From NCBI GenBank assembly GCA_026993275.1, contig JALWUB010000267.1, positions 1 through 5,365 of the forward strand: DNA of 5,365 bases, in the 5' to 3' direction. This document shows positions 1 to 5,365 of this stretch, one piece after another; within the stretch, counting starts at the first letter, position 1; each line of letters opens with the position of its first letter. This DNA comes from Robiginitomaculum sp. GTDB lineage: Bacteria; Pseudomonadota; Alphaproteobacteria; Caulobacterales; Maricaulaceae. The notes below the pieces were generated by a model. That model searched no databases, was not told where the DNA came from, and saw only the letters and a list, made by a program, of their open reading frames with translations. Both the position numbers and the translations under genes were made by a program.

Positions 1-946
<946 letters not shown>

Positions 947-950
<4 letters not shown>

Positions 951-956
951 GCCTAC
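947..956. repeat. 10-bp perfect palindrome over the rluD stop codon
   Basis: GTAGGCCTAC reads the same on both strands and includes the TAG stop of rluD. It lies in the 16-base gap between the convergent rluD and folE genes. It has no loop and no adjoining T-run in the right place, so it is not a canonical terminator. It may be chance in GC-rich DNA. Confidence 0.4.
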
Positions 957-966
957 GCCCTGGGGG

Positions 967-1590
967 TCACTCTTTTTCGGCCAGCCGCAGGAAGCGGTCG
1001 CGCCAGTTGGCGCATTCGGCAAACACCCCGGCAAAGCGGGTGGTGACCGTATCGACGCCGCCATGATGCACGCCGCGCGTGCTCATGCACTGGTGCTCGG
1101 CGCTGATCATGACGGCGCAGCCGCGCGGCTGCAGGTTCTCCATCAGTGCCGTGGCGATCTGCGCGGTCAGGTTTTCCTGGGTTTGCAGGCGCTTGGCATA
1201 AAGCTCGACCAGGCGGTTGATCTTGGACAGGCCGACGACGCGCCCGGCCGGCAGATAGGCCACATGGGCCTTGCCGATAAAGGGCGCCATGTGGTGCTCG
1301 CAATGGCTGTGCACCTCGATATTGCGCAGCATGACCATGTCGTCATAGCCCGACACCTCCTCGAAGGTGCGCTCCAGAACCTGCGCCGGATCGCCGCCAT
1401 ACCCGGCAAACCATTCCTCGAAAGCGCGCACCACCCGCGCCGGGGTGTCGCGCAGGCCCTCCCGGGCCGGATCATCGCCGCTCCAGGCCAGAAGCGTGCG
1501 CACGGCGGCTTCGGCCTCGGCGCGGCTGGGGCGCGCAGGCGGTTTGTCGACAGCGCGCAGGGGCGCCGGGCTGGTCTTGATGGCATCCAT
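967..1590 (-). CDS. folE: GTP cyclohydrolase I (FolE, type IA)
   Basis: Catalyses GTP to 7,8-dihydroneopterin triphosphate plus formate, the first step of folate (and pterin) synthesis; the family forms a cytosolic homodecamer with one zinc per subunit. The protein has 207 residues (E. coli 222). SHCEHH at 95-100 and HQC at 166-168 supply the zinc ligands Cys97, His100 and Cys168, with the catalytic His at 99. The 71-residue spacing between the two cysteines equals that in E. coli (110 and 181). [22 protein letters not shown] at 118-139 is the family core. The N-terminal 20 residues are variable and Pro-rich, as usual. The ATG at 1590 is chosen because GGGGA precedes it by 5 nt and the length fits. 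The gene is divergent from cysS and convergent with rluD. The SD lies inside a strong hairpin, so translational control is likely (inference). Confidence 0.97.
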   Translation of the reverse strand: MDAIKTSPAPLRAVDKPPARPSRAEAEAAVRTLLAWSGDDPAREGLRDTPARVVRAFEEWFAGYGGDPAQVLERTFEEVSGYDDMVMLRNIEVHSHCEHHMAPFIGKAHVAYLPAGRVVGLSKINRLVELYAKRLQTQENLTAQIATALMENLQPRGCAVMISAEHQCMSTRGVHHGGVDTVTTRFAGVFAECANWRDRFLRLAEKE

Positions 1591-1595
1591 GAGAA

Positions 1596-1615
1596 TCCCC
1601 GTGATTTGCGGGGGA
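1596..1615 (-). promoter_or_regulatory. folE Shine-Dalgarno inside a leader hairpin
   Basis: On the folE mRNA strand, CCCCG (1613-1609) pairs perfectly with CGGGG (1601-1597) across a 7-nt loop, CAAATCA. The 3' arm plus the next A is the SD (GGGGA, 1600-1596), 5 nt before the ATG. Five G-C pairs would hide the ribosome site. This is the geometry of translational off-switches such as folate-sensing folE leaders. The pairing is seen directly; regulation by it is inference. Confidence 0.5.
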
Positions 1616-1625
1616 GGGGGTCGAG

Positions 1626-1651
1626 CCGGAGCAATCCGGGCTTAACGCCCG
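1626..1651 (-). promoter_or_regulatory. Two mutually exclusive hairpins in the folE leader
   Basis: On the folE mRNA strand, CGGGC (1651-1647) pairs with GCCCG (1641-1637) around GTTAA, while CCGGA (1639-1635) pairs with TCCGG (1630-1626) around TTGC. The two stems share bases 1639-1637, so only one can form at a time. A bistable leader just upstream of an SD-occluding stem is a riboswitch-like arrangement. In DNA this GC-rich, short stems of this kind can also arise by chance. Confidence 0.35.
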
Positions 1652-1679
1652 CCCTGTGAAGTCAGATGTGACAGGAAGC

Positions 1680-1708
1680 AATTTACGCGCTGCCCGGCAG
1701 GGCGGCAA
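1680..1708 (-). promoter_or_regulatory. Candidate folE promoter
   Basis: On the minus strand TTGCCG (1708-1703, 4/6 to the -35 consensus) is followed after exactly 17 bases by TAAATT (1685-1680, 4/6 to the -10 consensus). Transcription would begin near 1673, giving a leader of about 80 nt that contains the hairpins described separately. The match is moderate. Confidence 0.35.
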
Positions 1709-1753
1709 CCCCATGGCCTTCAGGGTTTCATGCGTGCCCGGTGCGGCCGCCCA

Positions 1754-1780
1754 TTGCATCATGCGCACAATCGCTTAAAT
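1754..1780 (+). promoter_or_regulatory. Weak candidate cysS promoter
   Basis: TTGCAT (1754-1759, 3/6) and TTAAAT (1775-1780, 4/6) are separated by 15 bases. If used, transcription would start near 1787, downstream of the ATG at 1779, which would make 1815 the working cysS start. Both the hexamers and the spacing are poor, so this is only a suggestion. No other better-placed pair was found in the 1709-1814 stretch. Confidence 0.2.
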
Positions 1781-1814
1781 GTGCGCGCCACACACCCCGA
1801 CACAGGCCCTGGCC

Positions 1815-3203
1815 ATGGCTTTGCAGCTTTATGACACCTATGCGCGCCAGAAGCGCGTCTTCCGCCCCGCCGATGCGCACCGCGTCACCATGTATCTGTG
1901 CGGGCCGACGGTCTATGCCTGCGCCCATATCGGCAATGCCCGCCCGGCCGTGGTGTTTGACACGCTGGTGCGGCTGTTGCGCCACACATACGGCGCCTCC
2001 CATGTGGTCTTTGCCCGCAACATCACCGATGTGGACGACAAGATCATCGCTGCGGCGGCGAAAGAGGGCGTGCCCATCAGCGCCATCACCAGCAAATACG
2101 AGCGCATCTATCACGAGGACACGGCGGCGCTGAACGTGCTGCCGCCGGATATCGAGCCGCATGCCACCGGCCACATGGCGCAGATGATTGCCCTGATCAC
2201 GGCGCTGATCGAGGCCGGCCATGCCTATGCGGCGCAAGGCCATGTGCTGTTCGATGTGCCGGGCTTTGCCGGTTACGGCGCCCTGTCGCACCGCAAGCTC
2301 GAAGACATGATTGCCGGGGCGCGCGTCGAGGTTGCCGCCTACAAGCGCCATCCGGCGGATTTCGTGCTGTGGAAGCCGGCCGCCGATGGCGAGCCCGGCT
2401 GGGACAGCCCGTGGGGCCGCGGCCGCCCCGGCTGGCACCTGGAATGCTCGGCCATGATCGAAGCCAATCTGGGCACCTCCATCGACATTCATGCCGGCGG
2501 CCAGGACCTGATCTTTCCGCACCACGAGAACGAGCGGGCCCAGAGCATGTGCGCCCATGGCGGCAAGCGCCTCGCCAATTACTGGATTCACAACGGCTTT
2601 CTGGACATGGACAGCGAAAAAATGTCCAAGAGCCTGGGCAATGTGAAGCTGATCCATGATTTGCTGGAGGCCTGGCCCGGCGAGGTGTTGCGCCTGGCCC
2701 TGCTCAGCGCCCATTACCGGGCGCCGCTGGACTGGTCGGAGGACCTGCTGCATCAGGCCAAGGCCACGCTGGATCGCCATTACGGCGCCCTGCGGCGTCT
2801 TGAGAATGTGCCCGCCGCCGATGTGCCGCCGCCCAAGGCCTTTGTGGCCGCGCTTGAGGATGATCTCAACACGCCGCAGGCGCTGGCCCGGCTGTCAGCC
2901 CTGGTCAGCAAGGCCAACAAGGCGCAGACCCGCGAGGAACAGGCCCTGCTCAAGGGCCAGATCAGCGCCGCCGGGAGTCTGCTGGGGCTGTTGCAGGAAA
3001 GCCCGGAACACTGGTTCAAGAGCGACAAGGGCCTTGGCGCGGATGATGCCGATGCCGAAACCATTGATGCCCTGGTTGCCGCCCGGGTGGCGGCGCGCAA
3101 GGCCAGGGACTGGGCCGAGGCCGACCGCATCCGCGCGCAACTGACCGAAATGGGCATTGTCGTCGAGGACAAGGCCGATGGCAGCATCTGGCGGCGGCAG
3201 TAA
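1815..3203 (+). CDS. cysS: Cysteinyl-tRNA synthetase
   Basis: Charges tRNA-Cys with cysteine using ATP; a cytosolic class I synthetase, monomeric in E. coli. The Rossmann domain carries HIGN (residues 38-41) and KMSKS (269-273). The zinc site is complete: Cys29, Cys211 (WHLECSAM), His236 and Glu240 (FPHHENE). The C-terminal tRNA-binding part ends in the usual ADRIRAQLTEMGIVVED and IWRR segments. Start choice: from 1815 the protein is 462 residues (E. coli 461) and begins MALQLYDT, as family members do; AGG lies 8 nt upstream. An in-frame ATG at 1779 would add 12 residues and has no visible SD, so it is the alternative. Odd point: the usually conserved Asp after CGPTVY is Ala35. It is followed after 21 bases by a NifU-like gene, probably co-transcribed. 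Confidence 0.97.
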   Translation: MALQLYDTYARQKRVFRPADAHRVTMYLCGPTVYACAHIGNARPAVVFDTLVRLLRHTYGASHVVFARNITDVDDKIIAAAAKEGVPISAITSKYERIYHEDTAALNVLPPDIEPHATGHMAQMIALITALIEAGHAYAAQGHVLFDVPGFAGYGALSHRKLEDMIAGARVEVAAYKRHPADFVLWKPAADGEPGWDSPWGRGRPGWHLECSAMIEANLGTSIDIHAGGQDLIFPHHENERAQSMCAHGGKRLANYWIHNGFLDMDSEKMSKSLGNVKLIHDLLEAWPGEVLRLALLSAHYRAPLDWSEDLLHQAKATLDRHYGALRRLENVPAADVPPPKAFVAALEDDLNTPQALARLSALVSKANKAQTREEQALLKGQISAAGSLLGLLQESPEHWFKSDKGLGADDADAETIDALVAARVAARKARDWAEADRIRAQLTEMGIVVEDKADGSIWRRQ

Positions 3204-3211
3204 AACCGGCC

Positions 3212-3217
3212 TATACG
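3212..3217 (+). promoter_or_regulatory. Possible -10 box for leaderless transcription of the NifU-like gene
   Basis: TATACG (4/6 to TATAAT) ends 7 bases before the ATG at 3225, which has no Shine-Dalgarno. Transcription from this box would start at or next to that ATG, giving a leaderless mRNA, a common arrangement in alphaproteobacteria. The -35 area is inside the cysS end and is not convincing; read-through from cysS is the simpler expression route. Confidence 0.2.
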
Positions 3218-3224
3218 TCTTTCC

Positions 3225-3680
3225 ATGGACAATGCGCTTTACAACACCGCCATCCTCACCCTGGCGGCGGGCATTCCGCACCTGGGAACGCTGGAAGCCC
3301 CGCATGGCCATGCGGAGAAGACGGCGCGGCTGTGCGGCTCGCGTGTTGCCGTTGACCTGTGCCTTGATGAGGCCGGGCGGGTGTGTGATTTCGCGCAAAC
3401 CGTCAAGGCCTGCGCCCTGGGCCAGGCGGCCGCGGCCATTCTGGGCCAGAATGTCATGGGCGCCAGCGTGGACGAGCTGGTCAAGGCGCGTGACGCCTGC
3501 CGCGCCATGATCAAGGACGGCGCCACGCCGCCCGCAGGCCGCTTTGCCGGCCTCGCCAGCCTGGCCTCGGTGCACGATTACCCGCAGCGCCACGAGTCGG
3601 CCCTGCTGCCCTTCGAGGCCGTGGCCGAAGCGGCTCAGGCCGCCGCCTCTGCAAAGTCTCGAATTGCATCCGGATCTTAG
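3225..3680 (+). CDS. NifU/IscU-like iron-sulfur scaffold-family protein, atypical ligand set
   Basis: A 151-residue protein related to the NifU N-terminal/IscU scaffold domain, which holds nascent Fe-S clusters in the cytosol. It resembles the small NifU-like proteins encoded in many alphaproteobacteria. Supporting segments: LYNTAILTLA at the N-terminus, LCGSRVAVDL with Cys37, KACALGQAAAAIL with Cys63 in place of the GC..s.AS motif, and RHESALLPFEA near 122-132, matching the IscU segment with the third Cys. Relative to IscU, Cys37 and Cys63 are kept, Asp39 is Ser and the third ligand Cys106 is Glu124 (after His123). Extra cysteines are 46, 54 and 92. Classical scaffold activity is therefore uncertain; transfer or binding of another metal is possible. 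The start is the only sensible ATG and lacks an SD. It lies 21 bases after cysS, and its stop is 2 bases from the stop of the convergent regulator. Confidence 0.8.
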   Translation: MDNALYNTAILTLAAGIPHLGTLEAPHGHAEKTARLCGSRVAVDLCLDEAGRVCDFAQTVKACALGQAAAAILGQNVMGASVDELVKARDACRAMIKDGATPPAGRFAGLASLASVHDYPQRHESALLPFEAVAEAAQAAASAKSRIASGS

Positions 3681-3682
3681 GG

Positions 3683-3985
3683 TCAAGCATTGCCCAGCAG
3701 CGCCTTCATCTGGTCCAGATAGGCAATCCAGGCCCGCCGCCCTTGCGCGCTGAGCCGCACCGTGGTCAGCGGCTTGCGGCCGGCAAACCGCTTTTTCACC
3801 TGCACATAGCCTGCATCCTCAAGCTTGCGCAAATGCGTCGAGAGATTGCCATCCGAAGCGCCCAGCCTGGCTTTCAGTTCGGTGAAACTGGCCTCGTCCA
3901 CCGAGGCGAGATAGGCCATCATGCCCAGCCGCACGCGGCCATGAATCACCGCATCCAGCGCCGTTGGATCAAACGCGTTTGCCAT
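3683..3985 (-). CDS. Winged-helix transcriptional regulator, HTH_34 type (MarR/ArsR-like)
   Basis: A 100-residue one-domain DNA-binding protein of the winged-helix class that Pfam calls HTH_34 (recognised by pattern, not searched). LDAVIHGRVRLGMMAYLA forms the first helix. SFTELKARLGASDGNLSTHLRKLEDAGYV (33-61) is the helix-turn-helix, with the recognition helix at about 44-57. KKRFAGRKPLTTVRLSAQGR (64-83) is the beta wing. No effector or metal-binding site is evident, and members are thought to bind as dimers. It is the second gene of a unit with the membrane protein: its ATG follows that gene's stop by 9 bases, and the SD-like run GAGGGCGGA overlaps the upstream TGA, suggesting coupled translation. 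It probably controls its own operon (inference). The ligand is unknown. Confidence 0.85.
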   Translation of the reverse strand: MANAFDPTALDAVIHGRVRLGMMAYLASVDEASFTELKARLGASDGNLSTHLRKLEDAGYVQVKKRFAGRKPLTTVRLSAQGRRAWIAYLDQMKALLGNA

Positions 3986-3994
3986 GATCCGCCC

Positions 3995-4624
3995 TCACAC
4001 CAGGGCCGCAGGTTCATGGCGCATCATCCAGATGCCGGGCAGCACCGCGGTCAGCACCACGAAGGCCGACGCCGCCAGATAGGCCACCGGCTGATGCAGC
4101 AGTGCCGCTGTCGCCAGGGTGGCAAGGAAAGACAGGCCGGCAACAGCCTTCATGGCGCCATTGCCCGCCAGGCTGCCCGTGGTGAAATAGGCAATGCCAT
4201 ACACGCAAAACGCCATCGGCATGATGGTGTCGAAATCACTGGCCAAGCCCCTGCCGGTCATGGCGGCGATGACGATGCCCATGACATAGATAAAGATGGC
4301 CAGGCCGCCAATGCTCCAGACGGTCTTCGAGACGCGATTGCCGACCGAGCCAAAGCCGGGCTTGCCGCGCATGCTGCGGGCCAGGAGCGCGCTCAGGGCG
4401 CTGCCCAGCACGCCAATGGCCAGCCAGATCAGGCCAATGCGGTTTGCGCCCCAGGCCACCCGGTCTGACAGGATCAGCCATTCGGCAAATGTGGCGCAGG
4501 CCACCAGCACGCCCCACATCAGCGAAAACCGGCCGCCCAGCAAGGGCGCCTGCACCCCCTCCGCGGCCAGGGTGCGCATGTATGCAATGTCATCGGCCAG
4601 AGCCTCGGCATGTTTGTCAGTCAT
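3995..4624 (-). CDS. Six-helix inner-membrane protein of unknown function
   Basis: I do not recognise a named family. The 209-residue protein has a soluble N-terminus of about 30 residues (with DDIAYMRTLAAEG) and then about six hydrophobic helices near 33-52, 63-82, 103-122, 133-150, 158-177 and 180-201. There is no signal peptide, ATP-binding motif or evident catalytic motif. Charged loops such as ARSMRGKPGFG (82-92) fall between helices 2 and 3. Similar N-termini followed by APLLGGRF are, from memory, typical of proteins paired with small winged-helix regulators. The ATG at 4624 is favoured by a strong SD (GGAGGG, 6 nt upstream) and by promoter hexamers. It leads a two-gene operon with the regulator. 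It could be a stress-related membrane protein or a small-molecule permease, but nothing in the sequence decides this. Confidence 0.82.
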   Translation of the reverse strand: MTDKHAEALADDIAYMRTLAAEGVQAPLLGGRFSLMWGVLVACATFAEWLILSDRVAWGANRIGLIWLAIGVLGSALSALLARSMRGKPGFGSVGNRVSKTVWSIGGLAIFIYVMGIVIAAMTGRGLASDFDTIMPMAFCVYGIAYFTTGSLAGNGAMKAVAGLSFLATLATAALLHQPVAYLAASAFVVLTAVLPGIWMMRHEPAALV

Positions 4625-4630
4625 TAGCTA

Positions 4631-4636
4631 CCCTCC
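4631..4636 (-). promoter_or_regulatory. Strong ribosome binding site of the membrane-protein gene
   Basis: GGAGGG on the minus strand lies 6 nt before the ATG at 4624. It is the best Shine-Dalgarno in the window and fixes that start. By contrast, cysS and the NifU-like gene have weak or absent sites. Confidence 0.75.
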
Positions 4637-4647
4637 ATATACAAAGA

Positions 4648-4664
4648 ACTTCGTAAATCAAAGT
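4648..4664 (-). promoter_or_regulatory. Candidate operator for the winged-helix regulator
   Basis: On the minus strand ACTTTG and CGAAGT flank ATTTA, an imperfect 17-bp palindrome with 5 of 6 arm positions matching. It touches the -10 box (4667-4662) and covers the expected transcription start, ideal for repression. A further CAAAG half-site (plus strand 4642-4646) repeats the one at 4659-4663 with a 17-base offset. Binding by the operon's own regulator is inferred from position. Confidence 0.4.
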
Positions 4665-4688
4665 ATAAGGAAGTGCGCACGCTGTCAA
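4662..4688 (-). promoter_or_regulatory. Promoter of the membrane-protein/regulator operon
   Basis: On the minus strand TTGACA (4688-4683, 6/6) and TATACT (4667-4662, 5/6) are near-perfect sigma70 hexamers, but the spacer is only 15 bases instead of 17. Transcription would start near 4655, leaving a leader of about 30 nt. The spacer contains the 8-bp palindrome GTGCGCAC (4673-4680). A short spacer with good hexamers may mean low basal activity or a need for a DNA-distorting regulator. Confidence 0.55.
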
Positions 4689-4730
4689 GGAGCCTTGGAG
4701 GCGGACCTATAAAACCAGCGTCACCAGCGC

Positions 4731-4747
4731 GATATTCGTGAAATATC
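4731..4747. repeat. AT-rich inverted repeat GATATT-N5-AATATC
   Basis: A perfect 6-bp inverted repeat with a 5-base centre (CGTGA), in AT-rich bases surrounded by GC-rich DNA. It sits about 107 bases upstream of the membrane-protein ATG. It could be a dimeric regulator site or a small RNA hairpin. Confidence 0.45.
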
Positions 4748-4827
4748 AATGACTTGGTGCATGCCGCACAGGACGGATCTCTTTGCAGGCGGGCTGGGCC
4801 ATTGAGATGAAGCGAGGGGGCGCGCCG

Positions 4828-4852
4828 GCAAAATCTCCAGGATGTATTTTGC
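4828..4852. repeat. Inverted repeat GCAAAAT-N11-ATTTTGC
   Basis: A perfect 7-bp inverted repeat with an 11-base loop. With a 2-base bulge on the left, CGC (4823-4825) can pair with GCG (4853-4855) and lengthen the stem to 10 bp. No T-run follows on either strand, so it is not a standard intrinsic terminator. It may be a protein-binding site or part of a structured transcript. Confidence 0.45.
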
Positions 4853-4917
4853 GCGAGCACTTCAAGGGCTGCGTCCTGCCGGCGGTGTGAGGGGGCTGTA
4901 AGCGCCCTTGCACTGTG

Positions 4918-4947
4918 TTGCCCCGGCCCTTTGCGCTCCCGTATTAT
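4918..4947 (+). promoter_or_regulatory. Orphan promoter-like pair facing the PBP gene 3' end
   Basis: TTGCCC (4918-4923, 4/6) and TATTAT (4942-4947, 5/6) are 18 bases apart on the plus strand. No plus-strand gene follows, so a transcript would run antisense into the end of the PBP gene. A pair of this strength can occur by chance. Confidence 0.15.
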
Positions 4948-5059
4948 CCCGGGAAAACAGCCGTTTATCCAGGATCCATCGTGCTGCAACACGCCGCCAT
5001 GGCCTCCGGATCATGCCTCATGACATTTCCGGCACGTCACGCACGGAAGGCCCGCGGCC

Positions 5060-5365
5060 CTATTGCGGCTCCAGCTTTTGCAGCAGATCGCCAAGCGGGT
5101 CGTCTTCGGGCGGCATGGTTTCGGCAACTGTCCGGCGCGGGATCCTGGGGGCTGCCGCAATGGCCGCGGCAGGCGGCTGGCGCGCCGGCACGCCCTGCAG
5201 AGCCGTGTTCATATAGGCATGCCAGATTTGCGCCGGCAGGGTGCCGCCGGTGATCTTTTGCATCGGCCGGTTCCGGTCATCGCCCACCCACACCCCGGCG
5301 ACATGGCCCGAGGCATAGCCGACAAACCAGGCATCGCGAAAATCATTGGTGGTGCCGGTCTTGCC
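5060..5365 (-). CDS. Class A penicillin-binding protein (PBP1A family), C-terminal fragment
   Basis: The last 101 residues of a bifunctional murein synthase that polymerises glycan strands and cross-links peptides on the periplasmic face of the inner membrane. The visible part opens with GKTGT, the KTG box that closes the transpeptidase active site, then [26 protein letters not shown] and [19 protein letters not shown], the standard ending of the transpeptidase domain. A Pro/Ala-rich linker (about fragment residues 68-87) and an acidic tail ([17 protein letters not shown]) follow. The SxxK and SxN motifs and the glycosyltransferase domain lie beyond the window. The frame is open to the edge, so the ATG visible inside is not the start. 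It could be PBP1A proper or a paralogue, so no symbol is given. No terminator is visible after its TAG. Confidence 0.93.
   Translation of the reverse strand, partial: GKTGTTNDFRDAWFVGYASGHVAGVWVGDDRNRPMQKITGGTLPAQIWHAYMNTALQGVPARQPPAAAIAAAPRIPRRTVAETMPPEDDPLGDLLQKLEPQ

Larger units (their letters stand above)
4689..5059. other. Non-coding stretch of about 370 bases
   Basis: Lies between the 3' end of the PBP gene and the promoter of the membrane-protein operon, both on the minus strand. Open frames cross it on both strands, but their products are rich in Arg, Ser, Pro and Cys, carry no recognisable motif, and lack credible ribosome sites. I see no tRNA fold, no insertion-sequence ends and no T-tailed hairpin to terminate the PBP gene. 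Two AT-rich inverted repeats and one promoter-like pair are listed separately. A small RNA or a decayed gene cannot be excluded. Confidence 0.6.

Noticed and set aside
951..980. Intrinsic terminator between rluD and folE, suggested by the TCTTTTT run at 971-977
   Set aside because: No stable hairpin directly precedes the T-run on the plus strand, and the run lies inside the folE coding end.
1728..2780. Long minus-strand open frame of 350 codons opposite cysS
   Set aside because: It lies antisense to a full CysRS with all catalytic and zinc motifs. Its product is rich in Gly, Ala, Arg and His with no family pattern.
2895..3686. Minus-strand open frame of 263 codons across the cysS end and NifU-like gene
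   Set aside because: Antisense shadow of two recognisable proteins; no motif and no credible start.
3743..4468. Plus-strand open frame of 241 codons opposite the regulator and membrane protein
   Set aside because: The His/Arg/Gln/Ala-rich product is typical of an antisense shadow. The minus strand carries a clear winged-helix protein and a membrane protein with good ribosome sites.
4915..4991. Inverted pair GTGTTGC (4915-4921) and GCAACAC (4985-4991) as mobile-element ends or a tRNA-like fold
   Set aside because: Only 7 bp across a 63-base interior, with no target duplication, transposase trace or cloverleaf; treated as chance.
4624..4992. Minus-strand open frame of 122 codons in the gene-free stretch
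   Set aside because: It runs through the strong promoter and SD of the membrane-protein operon, has an Arg/Ser-rich composition and shows no recognisable motif.
4908..5253. Two overlapping plus-strand open frames of about 100 codons
   Set aside because: Much of each is antisense to the PBP C-terminus; composition and lack of motifs or SD argue against coding.

Overview
The window is a dense piece of ordinary chromosome from a GC-rich bacterium, most likely an alphaproteobacterium. The CysRS core (AHIGNARP, PGWDSPWGRGRPGW), the FolE core ([20 protein letters not shown]) and the NifU-like protein placed right after cysS all look alphaproteobacterial. A caulobacteral or maricaulal lineage is a guess; the sequence alone does not settle genus.

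Layout, left to right: (1) 1-950, plus strand, an RluD-type 23S rRNA pseudouridine synthase that begins just outside the window. (2) 967-1590, minus strand, folE (GTP cyclohydrolase I), converging on rluD with 16 bases between the stop codons. (3) 1591-1814, a divergent control region. It holds a candidate folE promoter and a GC-rich folE leader of about 80 nt whose last hairpin buries the folE Shine-Dalgarno. (4) 1815-3203 (possibly from 1779), plus strand, cysS (cysteinyl-tRNA synthetase), followed after 21 bases by (5) 3225-3680, a NifU/IscU-like Fe-S scaffold-family protein. (6) 3683-4624, minus strand, a two-gene unit: a six-helix membrane protein of unknown function (4624-3995), then a small winged-helix regulator of the HTH_34 type (3985-3683). 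Its promoter region contains near-consensus sigma70 hexamers and an imperfect palindrome suited to be an operator. (7) 4689-5059, about 370 bases with no convincing gene but with two AT-rich inverted repeats. (8) 5060-5365, minus strand, the C-terminal end of a class A penicillin-binding protein (PBP1A family), cut by the window edge at its KTG box.

The genes serve core functions: ribosome modification, folate/pterin synthesis, cysteine charging, Fe-S metabolism and peptidoglycan synthesis. The exception is the membrane-protein/regulator pair, which looks like a self-contained accessory unit. I see no mobile element, CRISPR array, tRNA or rRNA. The best lead for something less ordinary is the folE leader. 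It has an SD-occluding stem and two mutually exclusive upstream hairpins, fitting folate-responsive translational control of the kind known for the alphaproteobacterial folE (THF-II) RNA motif, though membership in that family could not be tested here.
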